DNA of 64,000 bases from Klebsiella indica (GTDB lineage: Bacteria; Pseudomonadota; Gammaproteobacteria; Enterobacterales; Enterobacteriaceae). Positions within the stretch are counted from its first letter, which is position 1. Each line of letters begins with the position of its first letter. A program made the position numbers and the translations under genes. Of the stretch, positions 1 through 11,417 are shown piece after piece. Under the pieces are notes generated by a model. The model did not search any database. It had not been told where the DNA came from and saw only the letters and a list, made by a program, of their open reading frames with translations. The DNA lies in assembly GCF_005860775.1 (NCBI RefSeq), contig NZ_VCHQ01000001.1:186001-250000 (forward strand), in the 5' to 3' direction.

Positions 1-1
1 T

Positions 2-886
2 GTTCTGTTAATTCTTGATGCGCTGGATAAACATGGTTCATTTGCCACTGCCGCCGAATCGTTATTTAAGACTCCCGCCGCGCTAAGCTATATGATTCAA
101 AAGCTGGAAAACGATCTGAACATCGCCCTGTTGGATCGCTCCGGTCACCGGGCCAAATTTACCGATACCGGCAGAATGATGCTGGAAAAAGGCCGCTTGC
201 TGCTTAATGCGGCAAGAGATCTGGAAAAACAGGCGGTGCAACTGAGCGCCGGTTGGGAGCGGGATCTGGCTATCGCTCTGGATGACTCCTTCCCTTTTAG
301 CGCGCTGCTGCCGCTGATCGACAAATTCTATTCGCAGCACCCGCAAACCCGGCTTAACTTTTCCCATCATACCCTGGCCGGTGCGTGGGAAGAACTTACG
401 CACAACGGCGCGGATATTATTCTTGGGGCGATCAATGAACCACCGACTTCCGCAGCATGGTCGTGGAAGATGCTCGGCACAATGGACAATATTTTCGTCG
501 TCGCGCCGGGGCATCCGCTGGCGCAAACCACTCAGCCGCTGACCAACAAACAGCTGAGCCTGCATCGCTCGGTAGTGATCAGCGACAGCGCCCGCTACTG
601 TCATCCGTTCAACAGCAATCTGCTCGACGAACAGCAGCAAATTCGCGTTGATGATTTCGCCAGCAAAATCGAGATATTATGCTGCGGACTGGGATGCGGC
701 TTTTTACCGTATCATATCGCCCGACCATTGCTGGAAAGCGGCAAGCTGCTGGAAAAAACCGTCATCTCTTACCGCGAAAAAGATATTGCCTATATGGCCT
801 GGCGCAACGGTAATGACGGGCTGGCTCAGCGCTGGTGGCGCGAGGCCATTCTCAACAACGCCCCCCTGAGCCAGTACTATCATTAA
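2..886 (+). CDS. LysR-family transcriptional regulator (5' end outside window)
   Basis: The reading frame is open from base 2, so the start codon lies to the left of the window. The first visible residues form the winged helix-turn-helix of a LysR regulator (a [11 protein letters not shown] segment, then the recognition helix and [12 protein letters not shown] wing). The rest is the periplasmic-binding-like effector domain, ending around SQYYH. The ATG at 92 falls inside the DNA-binding domain and cannot be the true start. The gene converges on malZ, and the two stop codons overlap at 884-885. The target and inducer are not evident; the family usually binds a small metabolite and often controls a divergent neighbour, which would lie outside this window. 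Confidence 0.85.
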   Translation, partial: VLLILDALDKHGSFATAAESLFKTPAALSYMIQKLENDLNIALLDRSGHRAKFTDTGRMMLEKGRLLLNAARDLEKQAVQLSAGWERDLAIALDDSFPFSALLPLIDKFYSQHPQTRLNFSHHTLAGAWEELTHNGADIILGAINEPPTSAAWSWKMLGTMDNIFVVAPGHPLAQTTQPLTNKQLSLHRSVVISDSARYCHPFNSNLLDEQQQIRVDDFASKIEILCCGLGCGFLPYHIARPLLESGKLLEKTVISYREKDIAYMAWRNGNDGLAQRWWREAILNNAPLSQYYH

Positions 887-2700
887 CGGCTAAACCACAC
901 GCTGGCAGAAATAGCAGGCAGTATCAGAACGCCATTATCCCACGTACCGTGCCCCTCTTTCAGTTGCCAGCCTTTAACATTGAGCAAAGGAGAATCCTCG
1001 ACCACCGTCTCGCAGGCTTCGCCGCGATTTATCGCCACCAGCACGCGCTGTTGCTTATACACGCGCGCAAACACCACGACGTTACCCTCGGCATAAATCA
1101 CCTGGCAGCCGCCATAGCGTAGCGCCTGACTCGCCTTACGCAGCCGGCTCATGCGTGTATACAGCGCCAGCAGTTGGCGATCCTGCAACGCCGGATCCCA
1201 CGGGAAGGGCTTACGGCAAAAGGGATCGTTGTTGCCATCGACGCCCACTTCATCGCCGTAATAAATACAGGGTACGCCAGGCCAGCTAAACAGCCACACC
1301 ACCGCCAACGGCAAACGTGCGACATCCTGACCTAACAGCGATTTAAAACGCGCGGTATCGTGGCTATCGAGCTGATTGAACATCCGCAACTGCTGCTGAT
1401 GCGACAGCCCGGCGCGATAATTCTCCATCCACGACATGCAGGTTTGCGCATCGATTTTCTGCGGATCGTAAGAGATATCGGTATTCGCGAGAAATCCCCA
1501 CAATGGGAAGGTAAAACCGCGATAGTTCATCGCAGAATCTTCAGCATCGGCCTGTAGCCACTGGCGCGCATCGCCAAAATGCTCGCCAACAATATAGGCG
1601 TCAGGCTGCGTCTCTTTTGCCGCACGGGTAATTCCGGTGACATGGCGTAAGTTATTGCGCGCCCCTCCGCCTTCCCCCAGCATATGCGCCACGTCCAGCC
1701 GCCAGCCGTCCATACTCCACGGCGATTTTAACCAGTGACGTACCACGCTGTCTTCTCCGGCATAGATCTCATTAACCAGACTCGTCGACTGATAATCCAG
1801 CTTCGGCAGGCTGGGATATCCCAGCCAGTTGTGGGCAACACCTTCAGGAGAGAAATGATACCAGTCGCGCCACTGCGAGTCGGCATTATGGCAGGCGCCG
1901 CCGCTGCCGCGCTGATAGCGGTCGAACCAGGGGTGAGAATCGCCGCTGTGGTTGAATACGCCATCCAGGATCAGACGCATACCCTCCTTTTGCGTGTTGT
2001 GCCGCAGGCGCAGCAGCGCCTCATCGCCGCCAAACTGCGGATCAACATGACGGTAATCTTCAGTATCGTATTTATGCACGCTGGGCGCGACAAATACCGG
2101 ATTCAGATACAGCGCCGTGACGCCAAGCTGTTTCAGGTACGACAGCTTTTCGCTAATCCCGTCGAGATCGCCGCCGTAAAAGGTGGAGCCGCCCGCCTCG
2201 CTGGTTAGCGGTTCATCCCACGCTTTACGCACAATATCGTGACCGGCGGCGTGATGATAATAAACGTTATCCTGCCCGGCTTCACGGGATCGGCTGCGGG
2301 CAAAACGGTCAGGGAAGATTTGATAAAATACCTGATCGGCCACCCACTGCGGCCCGCTGTCCGGGAGATCGATCGCAAACTGCTCCAGCCGGGCCGGAGG
2401 AAAGCGATTAAATCCTTGCGGCGTGAACCACATCTGGCGGTCAGCCCACAGCAGCTTGAAGCTATAGCGCCGACGCGGCTGCCCGTGAGCGAGGTTGATT
2501 TCCCCTCGCCAGGCCACTACGCCCGGATGCGGCGCCTTGCGCAGGCGATGCATGGGCAACGACAGCTCTTCGTTGTCCTCTTCCGCGCGTAACGTCACCC
2601 GCCGCGGAAGATCGTTGCCGCGTAACCATAACGTAATCAACAGTCGTTCCTGCTGCTCCTGAATAAATGGAGCGACAGGGAGGTGCCATGCCTTCAACAT
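883..2700 (-). CDS. malZ: Maltodextrin glucosidase
   Basis: MalZ is a cytoplasmic GH13 enzyme that releases glucose from the reducing end of maltodextrins and belongs to the MalT regulon. The 605-residue product has an N-terminal beta domain, then the (beta/alpha)8 barrel with the four GH13 blocks visible: [21 protein letters not shown] (nucleophile Asp), VGEHFGDA (acid/base Glu) and [10 protein letters not shown]. The start at 2700 (MLKAWHLPV) matches the E. coli protein and has a GGAAGAG ribosome site just upstream. A longer reading frame to 2739 has no such support. It is transcribed away from proY and ends by overlapping the stop of the convergent LysR gene. Confidence 0.96.
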   Translation of the reverse strand: MLKAWHLPVAPFIQEQQERLLITLWLRGNDLPRRVTLRAEEDNEELSLPMHRLRKAPHPGVVAWRGEINLAHGQPRRRYSFKLLWADRQMWFTPQGFNRFPPARLEQFAIDLPDSGPQWVADQVFYQIFPDRFARSRSREAGQDNVYYHHAAGHDIVRKAWDEPLTSEAGGSTFYGGDLDGISEKLSYLKQLGVTALYLNPVFVAPSVHKYDTEDYRHVDPQFGGDEALLRLRHNTQKEGMRLILDGVFNHSGDSHPWFDRYQRGSGGACHNADSQWRDWYHFSPEGVAHNWLGYPSLPKLDYQSTSLVNEIYAGEDSVVRHWLKSPWSMDGWRLDVAHMLGEGGGARNNLRHVTGITRAAKETQPDAYIVGEHFGDARQWLQADAEDSAMNYRGFTFPLWGFLANTDISYDPQKIDAQTCMSWMENYRAGLSHQQQLRMFNQLDSHDTARFKSLLGQDVARLPLAVVWLFSWPGVPCIYYGDEVGVDGNNDPFCRKPFPWDPALQDRQLLALYTRMSRLRKASQALRYGGCQVIYAEGNVVVFARVYKQQRVLVAINRGEACETVVEDSPLLNVKGWQLKEGHGTWDNGVLILPAISASVWFSR

Positions 2701-2805
2701 CACTCTTCCTCGCTTCGCAGAATGGGCACACCTTGCCACAGCATACAGGCGTCTGGCTCATCATCAGCAGAATTATTGGAGGAGGATGACAGGGGTGGAG
2801 AGAGC

Positions 2806-2836
2806 CTTGCCGGATAACCTGAACGTATCCGGCAAG
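2806..2836 (-). other. Perfect 11-bp stem-loop between proY and malZ
   Basis: An inverted repeat with arms CTTGCCGGATA and TATCCGGCAAG (2806-2816 and 2826-2836) and a 9-nt loop follows the proY stop. It has no clear T-run, so it may protect the proY mRNA 3' end or act as a REP-like hairpin rather than an intrinsic terminator. Confidence 0.6.
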
Positions 2837-2850
2837 AGAGGACAAAATGA

Positions 2851-4221
2851 TTACGCCTTCACCCGCTTACCGCCGCGGCGGGTTTTAAACTGCCAGCCAA
2901 CCAGCAACAGGGCAATCCACGCCAGACCAACATACAGTGAGATGCGGGTATCCGGATGGTAGCCAATCAGCGCAATGATAAAAACGAGGAACAACAGCCC
3001 GATAACCGTGGTCGTTACACCACCTGGCACCTTAAACTTCAGCGCCTTCGCCTCTTCCGGCGGCAAACGACGGCGGAAGGCGATCTGCGACAGCAGGATC
3101 ATAATCCACACCCAGACGGTAGCGAAAGTCGCCAGCGAAGCAATCACCAGGAAGACGTTCTCCGGCATGATGTAGTTCAGATAAACCGCAAACAGCAGCG
3201 CAATCGTCATCACCATTACCGTTACCCACGGAATACCGCGACGGGATGTTTTAGCGAACACTTTCGGCGCGCTGCCCTGCTCCGCCATGCCATGCAGCAT
3301 GCGCCCGACGCCAAAAACGTCGGAGTTAATCGCCGACAGCGAGGCGGTCAGCACCACAAAGTTAAGGATGCTGGCGGCAAAAGTAATGCCGAGATGCTGG
3401 AAGGTTAAAACGAACGGGCTGCCGTTAGTGCCAACCTGATCCCACGGATAGATAGACATAATCACAAACAGCGTGCCCACGTAGAACACCAGAATACGCA
3501 TCGGCACTGAGTTAATGGCGCGCGGAATGGATTTCTCCGGGTCTTTCGCTTCACCGGCGGTGATGCCGATGATTTCAATTCCGCCGTAGGCGAACATCAC
3601 CATCTGCAGCGACATCACCATCCCCAGCCAGCCATTGCTGAAGAAGCCGCCGTTGCTCCACAGATTATGAATGCCGGTCGGCTGACCGCCGTTGCCGATA
3701 CCCCAGATAATAATACCGAAACCGGCCAGGATCATGATGATAATGGTGGCGACTTTGAAGAAGGAGAACCAGAACTCCAGTTCGCCGAAAACCTTGACGC
3801 TCATCAGATTAACGGCGCAGATGATCAGCACCACGCTGAGCACCCAGACCCAGTGCGGCACCGCCGGGAACCAGACGCCCATATAGATACCGAAGGCCGT
3901 GACGTCAGCGATGGCGACAATCAGAATTTCAAAACAGTAGGTCCAGCCGGTGATATAGCCCGCCAGCGGGCCAAGATAATCCTGCGCATAGCGTGAAAAT
4001 GAGCTGGCCGCCGGGTTATGCACCGACATCTCGCCCAGCGCGCGCATAATAATGTATGCCGCGACGCCGCCGATAATATAGGCTAACAAAACGCTCGGTC
4101 CCGCCATTTTAATCGCATCAGCCGAACCGTAGAAAAGGCCGGTACCGATTGCCGACCCCAGCGCCATAAAACGAATATGCCGGGTACTTAGCCCGCGCTT
4201 AAGCTTGTTACTACTTTCCAT
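2851..4221 (-). CDS. proY: Proline-type amino acid permease ProY (APC superfamily)
   Basis: This 456-residue integral inner-membrane protein belongs to the amino acid transporter (AAT) branch of the APC superfamily, with about twelve hydrophobic segments. The N-terminal [20 protein letters not shown] motif and the [13 protein letters not shown] segment are family hallmarks. ProY of Salmonella is a cryptic proline transporter whose activity needs elevated expression, so the native substrate is uncertain. The gene lies 121 bp downstream of brnQ in the same orientation but is separated from it by an intrinsic terminator at 4281-4320. Length and start agree with the E. coli protein. Confidence 0.95.
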   Translation of the reverse strand: MESSNKLKRGLSTRHIRFMALGSAIGTGLFYGSADAIKMAGPSVLLAYIIGGVAAYIIMRALGEMSVHNPAASSFSRYAQDYLGPLAGYITGWTYCFEILIVAIADVTAFGIYMGVWFPAVPHWVWVLSVVLIICAVNLMSVKVFGELEFWFSFFKVATIIIMILAGFGIIIWGIGNGGQPTGIHNLWSNGGFFSNGWLGMVMSLQMVMFAYGGIEIIGITAGEAKDPEKSIPRAINSVPMRILVFYVGTLFVIMSIYPWDQVGTNGSPFVLTFQHLGITFAASILNFVVLTASLSAINSDVFGVGRMLHGMAEQGSAPKVFAKTSRRGIPWVTVMVMTIALLFAVYLNYIMPENVFLVIASLATFATVWVWIMILLSQIAFRRRLPPEEAKALKFKVPGGVTTTVIGLLFLVFIIALIGYHPDTRISLYVGLAWIALLLVGWQFKTRRGGKRVKA

Positions 4222-4280
4222 CGTGTTCCATGTCGTTTATCCCTCCGCCTCCGCGGCAGCAAAGTTCAAGAGGGCATGAC

Positions 4281-4320
4281 CAAAAAACAAAAAACCACGG
4301 AACCTGAAATCCCGTGGTTA
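4281..4320 (-). terminator. Intrinsic terminator of brnQ
   Basis: Read on the minus strand, an 8-bp stem (AACCACGG / CCGTGGTT, 4312-4319 with 4293-4300) is followed immediately by a long T-rich tract. It sits 22 bp past the brnQ stop and should limit readthrough into proY. Confidence 0.88.
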
Positions 4321-4342
4321 AACACCGGCGTAAAGCGCCAGT

Positions 4343-5662
4343 TTAGTGGGCGCTGGACACCACCTGACGCCCTGCCGCGCGATCCCAGATAACCGCCAGA
4401 ATCACCATAACGGCGGTGGGCATCAGCCAGGCCAGCCCTTGCTCTGCCAGCGGCAAACGTGCGGTCCAGGCGGGCAGAATATCGGCGAACGCCGACGCTT
4501 TAATGCCGTCAATGATACCAAACATCAGGCTGATAAACATTGCCGGAGAAATTACGCGAGCCGAATGATGCCACCATCCACGGGTGAAGCTTAATACAAC
4601 CAGTGCGATACATGGCGGGTAAATCGCCGTCAACACCGGAATGGAAATCTGAATCAGGTGGCTCAATCCAAGGTTGGAGACCGCCATTGAGAACAGACCG
4701 AGGATAAAGACCAGCGTACGGTAGGAGAATGGCAGGTACTGGGCGAAGAACTCCGCACAGGCGCAGGTCAGACCTACCGCTGTCACCAGACAGGCGATAA
4801 AGATCAGCGCCGCCAGCAGGAAACTCCCCGCGCCGCCAAAGGTGTGCTGTACATAAGCGTGGAGAATCGCCGCGCCGTTAGCGGATTGCTCGACCAGCGT
4901 GCCGCTATCCGACCCAAGGCGGAACAGCGCCAGATACAACAGGGTCAGGCCAACGCCAGCCATCAGGCCAGCCCAGACGGTGTAACGGGTCAGCAGACGG
5001 GCTTCTGTGACGCCGCGGGAACGCGCGGCGTTGACAATCACAATACCGAAGACCATTGCCCCCAGGGTGTCCATTGTCAGATAACCATTGACGAAGCCAT
5101 TAGAAAACGGCGCGATACGGTAGGCTTCCATCGCGTGGCTCAGCGGCCCGGCTGGCCAGACGATCGCCGCAACGGCAAGAATAATCAGGGCGATAATTTT
5201 CAGCGGCGCAAGGAAATTCCCCACGGTATCCAGCAATTTGCCCGGATAGAGCGAAACAAGGATCACCAGCGCGAAATAGATAACGCTGTAAATCAGCAGC
5301 GGCAGCGCGCCGTCGCCGGTCAGCGGGGCAATCCCCACTTCAAATGAGACGGTGGCGGTACGCGGCGTGGCGAACAACGGACCAACGGCCAGATAGCAGA
5401 TCACGGCCAGCAGAATACCGGCGACTTTACCGATTGGCGTACTCAGGCTTTCTACGCCGCCACCGACTTTCGCCAGCGCTACCACCGTCAGCACCGGGAG
5501 ACCCACGGCGGTGATAAGGAAGCCAAAGGCAGCGCTCCAGACATGTTCACCAGCCTGTAAACCAACCATTGGAGGAAAGATAATATTGCCTGCGCCAACG
5601 AACAGAGCAAAGGTCATAAAGCCCAACGCCATAATGTCGCGAGATTTTAACTGATGGGTCAT
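4343..5662 (-). CDS. brnQ: Branched-chain amino acid:cation symporter
   Basis: BrnQ (LIV-II system) imports leucine, isoleucine and valine with sodium or protons across the inner membrane. The 439-residue product has about twelve membrane segments and the LIVCS family N-terminus ([22 protein letters not shown]). Its length equals that of E. coli. In E. coli brnQ directly follows phoBR. Here about 7.5 kb of accessory genes separates them, so brnQ must rely on the promoter region upstream of 5662. An intrinsic terminator lies downstream. A complete LIV-type ABC system of unknown specificity is also present near the right end of the window. Confidence 0.96.
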   Translation of the reverse strand: MTHQLKSRDIMALGFMTFALFVGAGNIIFPPMVGLQAGEHVWSAAFGFLITAVGLPVLTVVALAKVGGGVESLSTPIGKVAGILLAVICYLAVGPLFATPRTATVSFEVGIAPLTGDGALPLLIYSVIYFALVILVSLYPGKLLDTVGNFLAPLKIIALIILAVAAIVWPAGPLSHAMEAYRIAPFSNGFVNGYLTMDTLGAMVFGIVIVNAARSRGVTEARLLTRYTVWAGLMAGVGLTLLYLALFRLGSDSGTLVEQSANGAAILHAYVQHTFGGAGSFLLAALIFIACLVTAVGLTCACAEFFAQYLPFSYRTLVFILGLFSMAVSNLGLSHLIQISIPVLTAIYPPCIALVVLSFTRGWWHHSARVISPAMFISLMFGIIDGIKASAFADILPAWTARLPLAEQGLAWLMPTAVMVILAVIWDRAAGRQVVSSAH

Positions 5663-6285
5663 AAATTCATTACTGCCTGTGGATGTGGTGTTGTAAAAAC
5701 GGGAAAATACCGCACCTTTCCTCTGGGGATGATACAGCGGCCATTGTCAGCAAACTCAGCGGGATATGCTCCAAAATTGTCGTGGAATAGAATTGTTTTT
5801 TGAATTACCACGCAAAAACAGTCTGTCTGCGACTTTAGGGGGGCAATTTAAACGCTTATAACGTTTTAAAGCAAGGCAGGATCGTAAAAGCAGGTTATTA
5901 TGCTAAGCATATCATTCAACCAAGAATTATTAACCAGATTAATGGAACCAATATGGCTAATCATGCGAACAAAAAAGCAGCTAACGCTCATTAATTATGC
6001 GGTACAGATTTGACTGCAAACCTGAGTGACCGGCTCTGATGGGTTTCTGGCAAGTAATGCTGACAGGCGGGGCAAACCACCGAGCGCCGTTCACAAGGTC
6101 AGGCGTCCATCCCTCCAACAGAAATCCTGGCACAGAATCTCATGCAGGTTTGTCATCCGTCTCAACACGCGATGAGTCTGAGTGAAAGCGAACCATGTTC
6201 TGATGACTCAGGGCAAAAATAGCAGCCCTGAGCGAGAAACAGAAGAATCAGTGAACCAACTGAGCGGTTCACTGGCGAGAAGCGG
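5663..6285. other. Intergenic: brnQ promoter region and 3' flank of yjhF
   Basis: This 620-bp gap marks the left edge of the insertion between brnQ and phoR. Two stem-loops lie near its right end: CTCAGGGC/GCCCTGAG around 6208-6233 and GTGAACC/GGTTCAC around 6250-6272. The latter is positioned to act as the transcription end of the yjhF operon. A 37-codon ORF at 5899-6012 (MLSISFNQELL...) has a possible AGG ribosome site but no recognisable homology; I do not call it a gene. Confidence 0.5.
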
Positions 6286-7635
6286 TTACAACATCATGCT
6301 GGCGAGCAGAATAAACAGCAACCCGAACAGAGATAACAATGTTGACATCAGCGTCCAGGATAACAATGTCTCTTTAGTGGTCAGGCCGAAGAAGTCTTTA
6401 ATCATCCAGAAGCTGGCGTCGTTTACGTGGGAGCAGATACAGGAGCCCGCGCCAGTCGCCAGCGTGATCAATGCCAGGTTAGTGTTGGGATGCACCGCCA
6501 GCAACGGGATCACCAGCCCGGCGGTAGAGATCGCCGCAACAGTGGCGGAACCCAGACAAATGCGCAGAAAAGCAGCCACACCCCAGGCCATCAGGATCGG
6601 GTTGATATCCATGCCAGAGACCAGCGTAGAAATGTACTGACCGACACCAGAATCAATGAGCACCTGCTTGAATGCGCCGCCGCCGCCGATAATCAGTAGC
6701 AACCCGGCAATACCGGCAATCGCCTTCCCGCACGAATCCATCAGTTCAGGGATCGTTTTCCCGCGGCCCAGGCCCATGGTATAAATCGCGAACAGCAGTG
6801 AAATCAGCATGGCAATTGTCGAGTTGCCTAAGAACAGCAACACGTTGTAGAACATGCCCGAATCCGCGGCATTTTTGGCATGAGTCATCTGGATAATGGT
6901 GACTACCGCCATCAGGATCACCGGCAACATCGCAGTGAGAAAACTGATACTGAAGCCAGGCATTTCACTTTCGCTGAACCGCCGGGTCGCGCCGAGGGAG
7001 GCAATATTGCCCTCTTTTTTAAATGCATCAGGAATAATCCGCTGGCAGAATTTATTCAGTAGCGGGCCGCACAGAATAAAGGTTGGAATACCGACAATGA
7101 TGCCGTATATCAATACCAGTCCCACATCAGCACCATATTCACGGGCGATAACTGTCGGACCAGGGTGCGGTGGTAAAAATCCGTGGGCGACCAGTAAACC
7201 GGAAAGCATAGGTACACACATATACATCGGCGATATTTTCGCCTCACGGGCAATAGCGAATAAAATAGGAACCAGAAGAATTAATCCGACTTCGAAAAAA
7301 AGTGCAATACCGACAATAAACGCTGAGCAGACCACCGCCCAGTCAAGTTTATTTTTCCCGAAATAATTCAGCATAGTCAGCGCTATTCGCTGCGCACCAC
7401 CCGCGTCGGCCAGTAAGCGACCGAGCATAACCCCAAAGCCGAATATCAAACCAATATGGCCCAATGTCCCGCCAAGGCCCGATTCAACCGAAGCGACGAC
7501 TTTATTCAATTCCATCCCACTGGCAATGGCGACGACAATCGAAACAATAATTAAAGAAACAAACGTATTAAGCTTAATTTTTATGGTTAACAGCAGGAGT
7601 AAAGCAATCCCTGCCACAACGATAATTAGTGGCAT
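6286..7635 (-). CDS. yjhF: GntP-family sugar-acid transporter (YjhF-like)
   Basis: This 449-residue polytopic inner-membrane protein belongs to the gluconate:H+ symporter (GntP) family, with the typical [19 protein letters not shown] and [11 protein letters not shown] motifs. It is the last gene of a four-gene minus-strand operon with the same order as E. coli yjhI-yjhH-yjhG-yjhF. In that context it most likely imports an aldonic acid such as D-xylonate or a related pentonate for the adjacent dehydratase and aldolase. Substrate choice within this family cannot be read from the sequence. Confidence 0.9.
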   Translation of the reverse strand: MPLIIVVAGIALLLLLTIKIKLNTFVSLIIVSIVVAIASGMELNKVVASVESGLGGTLGHIGLIFGFGVMLGRLLADAGGAQRIALTMLNYFGKNKLDWAVVCSAFIVGIALFFEVGLILLVPILFAIAREAKISPMYMCVPMLSGLLVAHGFLPPHPGPTVIAREYGADVGLVLIYGIIVGIPTFILCGPLLNKFCQRIIPDAFKKEGNIASLGATRRFSESEMPGFSISFLTAMLPVILMAVVTIIQMTHAKNAADSGMFYNVLLFLGNSTIAMLISLLFAIYTMGLGRGKTIPELMDSCGKAIAGIAGLLLIIGGGGAFKQVLIDSGVGQYISTLVSGMDINPILMAWGVAAFLRICLGSATVAAISTAGLVIPLLAVHPNTNLALITLATGAGSCICSHVNDASFWMIKDFFGLTTKETLLSWTLMSTLLSLFGLLFILLASMML

Positions 7636-7740
7636 AACGTCCTCTCATATAGGGTAGCGACCCGTCATAATCCAGCTACGCAATTTATCAATGATGCGTA
7701 GTCGGATTATTCAGATGTCTGGATGTTCTTATTTTCGCTT

Positions 7741-9708
7741 TCAGTTCTTATTTATATAATCGCGCAAGGCTGTGCCGATCTTATTCACGTCATAAACACA
7801 TCCCGTCCATGTCCCACCGCTGACAGCCTGGAGCATTGCCCAAAGCCGGGTATCATCTGGCAGTTCAGGATCAGGAAGTAAATGCTGATGGCTGGCCCTG
7901 GCGTTTAATATTGCGGTAGCCTCCTCCCGTGAAGGTAATATTTCATCGTTACGGGTTCCCAGGAAATTGACCTCGCCCTGAAGTTCGCGACAATCAATTT
8001 TAATTTCAATAATATCTCCGGTGCGTAATTTACCGATGGGGCCTCCCGCCAGCGCTTCCGGCCCGACATGACCGATACACGCACCGGTGGAAACGCCCGA
8101 GAAACGCGCATCGGTGATCAGCGAAACATGCTTACCGTAAGACAGATGTTTTAAGGCGCTGGTGACCTGATAGGTCTCCTCCATCCCGGTACCGGAGGGC
8201 CCAACACCGATAATGACCAGAATATCGCCCGCTTTAATCTTGTCGTGCTTGATATCATAAATCGCGTTTTTCTCGGACAGATAAACCTTCGCCTCACCTT
8301 TGTGGTAGTAGATACCCTGTTCATCAATGACCGAAGAGTCGATAGCGGTAGATTTGATCACCGATCCTTCCGGTGCAATATTGCCCACCGGGAAAGTAAT
8401 GGTTGAAGTTAAGCCGCGCTCCTGCGCACGCTGCGGCGACATGATCACCTCATCGGCATCAACCTGCTCTTGTTCGCGCAGAAGCTGTTTGAATCGCAGT
8501 CGGCGTTCGGAGTGCTCCCACCAATCCAGGTTTTCCTTCAGTGTGCTGCCGGTTACGGTCATCACGTCTTCATGCAGCAATCCAAGGTTGCGCAGATGTA
8601 ACATTACTTCCGGCACCCCGCCTGCCATGAAGGCATTAACCGTCGGATGATAAACCGGACCATTGGGTAGCACGCTCACCAGTCTCGGCACCCGCTTATT
8701 AATGCGGATCCAGTCATCAACGGTCGGGATATGACAACCGGCCTGGTGAGCAATTGCCGGGATGTGCAACAGCAGGTTGGTTGAACCGCCAAACGCCGCA
8801 TGGACCGTCATCGCATTCTCAATCGCTTTATCGGTGAGAATTTCCCGGGTAGTGATGCCTTTTTTACACAGGTTCAGCGCCGCTCGTGCGGAAGCTCTGG
8901 CGATCTCCTGCCACACTGGCTCGCCGGAAGGCGCCAGCGCAGAGTGCGGGATCGCCAGCCCCAGTCCTTCCGCTACCACCTGCGATGTCCCGGCAGTACC
9001 CAGAAATTGACAGCCGCCGCCAGAGGAAGCACAAGCCTTGCAACCTGCACGGCGTGCGTCCTGTAACGACAGCTCGCCATTGGCGAATCGCGCGCCGATG
9101 GTCTGCACCTTGCCGTTGTCTTCTCCGTCTTTTGCGGGCAGCGTCGCGCCACCGGGCACCAGCACGGTCGCGATATCGTGCTGTGCGGCAAGCGCCATCA
9201 TGGTGGCCGGAAGCCCCTTGTCACAACTCGCCACCCCAATAACGGCTTTCGCATCGGGCAGAGAGCGGATCAGGCGGCGCATCACCATTGAGGCGTCATT
9301 ACGATACGGTAGCGAATCAAACATACCCGTCGTGCCCTGAGTACGTCCGTCACAAGGATCGGAAACATACACGGCATAGGGCAGTGCGCGGTTTGCCTTA
9401 ATAACTTCAGCCGCCGCTTTCATCTGGATATCCAGCTCGTAGTGCCCCTGGTGCAGTGCCAGCGCAACGGGCTTACCGTCTTTACCGCGTAAGCCGCCCA
9501 GCGTGCTGAGCAGTAAAATACCGTCCCGATCCAGTTCATTCGGCGCCCAGCCCATGCCGGCATTCATTGTCATACCGAACAAATCCCCACTTGGGCGATT
9601 AATCAGCATCTCCGGCGTTAACGGCAGTTCCCCTTCAGGACCATCGGCATGTGTTCTGACCGTATAAATATCAGGACTTTCGTCAACAAAAATATTACCA
9701 ACAGACAT
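7741..9708 (-). CDS. yjhG: D-xylonate dehydratase (IlvD/Edd family, YjhG-like)
   Basis: This 655-residue enzyme of the IlvD/Edd iron-sulfur dehydratase family converts D-xylonate to 2-dehydro-3-deoxy-D-pentonate in the characterised E. coli homologue. Conserved cysteine segments expected to hold the cluster are visible: CDGRTQG, CDKGLPATMM and KACASSGGGCQFLGT. The start at 9708 (MSVGNIFVDES) has GAGGAG 6 nt upstream and gives the E. coli YjhG length. The longer frame to 9843 runs into yjhH. Only about 10 bp separates it from yjhH, indicating co-transcription. The downstream GntP transporter and upstream aldolase complete a pentonate route to pyruvate and glycolaldehyde. Confidence 0.94.
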   Translation of the reverse strand: MSVGNIFVDESPDIYTVRTHADGPEGELPLTPEMLINRPSGDLFGMTMNAGMGWAPNELDRDGILLLSTLGGLRGKDGKPVALALHQGHYELDIQMKAAAEVIKANRALPYAVYVSDPCDGRTQGTTGMFDSLPYRNDASMVMRRLIRSLPDAKAVIGVASCDKGLPATMMALAAQHDIATVLVPGGATLPAKDGEDNGKVQTIGARFANGELSLQDARRAGCKACASSGGGCQFLGTAGTSQVVAEGLGLAIPHSALAPSGEPVWQEIARASARAALNLCKKGITTREILTDKAIENAMTVHAAFGGSTNLLLHIPAIAHQAGCHIPTVDDWIRINKRVPRLVSVLPNGPVYHPTVNAFMAGGVPEVMLHLRNLGLLHEDVMTVTGSTLKENLDWWEHSERRLRFKQLLREQEQVDADEVIMSPQRAQERGLTSTITFPVGNIAPEGSVIKSTAIDSSVIDEQGIYYHKGEAKVYLSEKNAIYDIKHDKIKAGDILVIIGVGPSGTGMEETYQVTSALKHLSYGKHVSLITDARFSGVSTGACIGHVGPEALAGGPIGKLRTGDIIEIKIDCRELQGEVNFLGTRNDEILPSREEATAILNARASHQHLLPDPELPDDTRLWAMLQAVSGGTWTGCVYDVNKIGTALRDYINKN

Positions 9709-9718
9709 GATCTTCTCC

Positions 9719-10624
9719 TCAAACCGGTAGAATGCCCTGCTCGACCAGCAGCGAGTGGACTTTATCTTTGGCCTCTTCTGACACCTCAAGAATCGGCGGC
9801 AGACACCAGGTTTCCACCGGTAATCCCACGCACTGCATGCCATATTTGATCAACGAGACGAACGGCGTTTCCAGAGCGTAAATCGATGGCAGTTGCAGTA
9901 GGTTTTTGTTCAGGGTCGCGGCGGTTGCCAGATCGCCCTCGCGCCATGCGCGATAGATACCCACGGAGAGTTCCGGAGCAAAGTTAGCGCTGGCCGATAT
10001 AGCGCCATCCCCGCCCAGCAGCAAAGTGTTGAGCAAATGATCGTCATAACCACAAAATACCGAGAATGCCGGACGTACCGACTTGACGGTGTTAATCATC
10101 GTGCGCAAATGGCTGACGCTGTCGATCGTGTCTTTGATACCAATGATGTTGTCATTTTGCAGGACCAGACGCTTCACTATCTCCGGGGTTAAGTCCTGCC
10201 CCGTCAGGTCCGGGAAGTTATACAGGATCACGGGTAACTTCACGCTACGGGCGATCTGCTGGTAATAGTCGTCAAGATTTCGCGACGCAACCTTCCAGTA
10301 ATAGGGATTGATAGCGACAACACCATCAGCGCCGCAGGCTTCCGCATGCCGCGCCAGTTTGACCGCCTCATCCGTAGAGGGCGAACCAACGCCAATCAAT
10401 ACCGGAACCCGCCCGCCGACGATAGCCACAGCCTCTTCGGTGAACGCCATACGCTGGTCGGTATTCATCTGGCTGAATTCACCACCTGTGCCCAGGTAAA
10501 ACAATCCATCAACACCTTTATTAATCAAGAAGTCGGCAACGGCGCGCATTGCCGTTTTATCAATGGTTCCGTCACGGTGAAACGTGCTGGATACGGGTGG
10601 AATAATACCGCTGAACTTTTTCAT
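9719..10624 (-). CDS. yjhH: 2-dehydro-3-deoxy-pentonate aldolase (DapA family, YjhH-like)
   Basis: This 301-residue class I aldolase belongs to the dihydrodipicolinate synthase/NAL family. The Schiff-base lysine is K164 (GIKDT) and the catalytic tyrosine is Y135 (ILYNFPD); the GTGGEF carboxylate-binding loop is at residues 45-50. In E. coli, YjhH and YagE split 2-dehydro-3-deoxy sugar acids into pyruvate and an aldehyde. The start at 10624 (MKKFSGIIPPV) is chosen because it begins the conserved fold; the longer frame to 10774 overlaps the regulator gene. It is 4 bp from yjhI and 10 bp from yjhG. Confidence 0.94.
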   Translation of the reverse strand: MKKFSGIIPPVSSTFHRDGTIDKTAMRAVADFLINKGVDGLFYLGTGGEFSQMNTDQRMAFTEEAVAIVGGRVPVLIGVGSPSTDEAVKLARHAEACGADGVVAINPYYWKVASRNLDDYYQQIARSVKLPVILYNFPDLTGQDLTPEIVKRLVLQNDNIIGIKDTIDSVSHLRTMINTVKSVRPAFSVFCGYDDHLLNTLLLGGDGAISASANFAPELSVGIYRAWREGDLATAATLNKNLLQLPSIYALETPFVSLIKYGMQCVGLPVETWCLPPILEVSEEAKDKVHSLLVEQGILPV

Positions 10625-10628
10625 TACC

Positions 10629-11417
10629 TCAGTTTCCTTTTCGTAAATGCTCATTTTCATTTCTGTATCCCAGACCATATGATATTTGCCCGGCGCATTT
10701 GCGGAGCAATTCCAGATAGCCATCGATCTTATTTCCTGAATAGACCACCGGATCGCCAGAAAGCGAGATCGCATAGTTAACCCGGTTATACATATTGAAT
10801 ACCGGCATACTTAAACATACCGCACCATAGGTCGATTCCTCGTTATCTATGGCCCATCCCCGAAGCCGTGTTTTTTGCAGCTCCTCCAGAAATAACTTCT
10901 TATCGGTAAACGTATTTTTGGTGTGCGATGTCAGAGTGAGCGCGTCTAAAAAATAATCCAGTTCTTCCCGCGTTTTCCATGCTAATAAGGCCTTACCTAA
11001 CGCGGTAATATGTAATTCAAGTTTTTTGCCTATCCAGCTTTTGTTCGTCGGCACTGAATCCGGACTTTCAATCTTATCAAGATAGATAGCTGAATAGCTC
11101 TCCATGGCGCCCAGGTGGCAGACCAGACCACTTTTCAGCGACAGTTCCTGCATTGGCCGCTTTGTCACCTCAAAGATATTCTGGCGGTGCAGCGCCTGAC
11201 AGCCCAGCTCATAATTTTTGATGCCCAGCGCATAGTGGCCATTTTTATTTTTAATTAAGAAACCACACTCCACCATTATATTTAATAAATTGAGCAAACT
11301 GCTTTTGGGATACTGGAATTCTTTTAATAATTCCATATAACTCGCCACGCCTACCCATGCAATATGGGTTAATATTTTCTCGGCACGAATTAATGAATTA
11401 CACCCTTTGCGAACCAT
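10629..11417 (-). CDS. yjhI: IclR-family transcriptional regulator (YjhI-like)
   Basis: This 262-residue protein has an N-terminal winged helix-turn-helix (roughly residues 10-75, including [13 protein letters not shown]) and a C-terminal IclR effector domain ([32 protein letters not shown]). It is the first gene of the operon and almost certainly senses the sugar acid, or a derivative, handled by yjhHGF, and controls its own operon. Having the regulator first in its own transcript is the same arrangement as E. coli yjhIHGF. Confidence 0.88.
   Translation of the reverse strand: MVRKGCNSLIRAEKILTHIAWVGVASYMELLKEFQYPKSSLLNLLNIMVECGFLIKNKNGHYALGIKNYELGCQALHRQNIFEVTKRPMQELSLKSGLVCHLGAMESYSAIYLDKIESPDSVPTNKSWIGKKLELHITALGKALLAWKTREELDYFLDALTLTSHTKNTFTDKKLFLEELQKTRLRGWAIDNEESTYGAVCLSMPVFNMYNRVNYAISLSGDPVVYSGNKIDGYLELLRKCAGQISYGLGYRNENEHLRKGN

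Noticed and set aside
5899-6012. 37-codon ORF upstream of brnQ
   Set aside because: A possible AGG ribosome site is present, but there is no homology and no context to support a gene.
6182-6640. 152-codon plus-strand frame over the yjhF 3' end
   Set aside because: It runs antisense through well-conserved yjhF coding sequence and has no family resemblance; it is a shadow frame.
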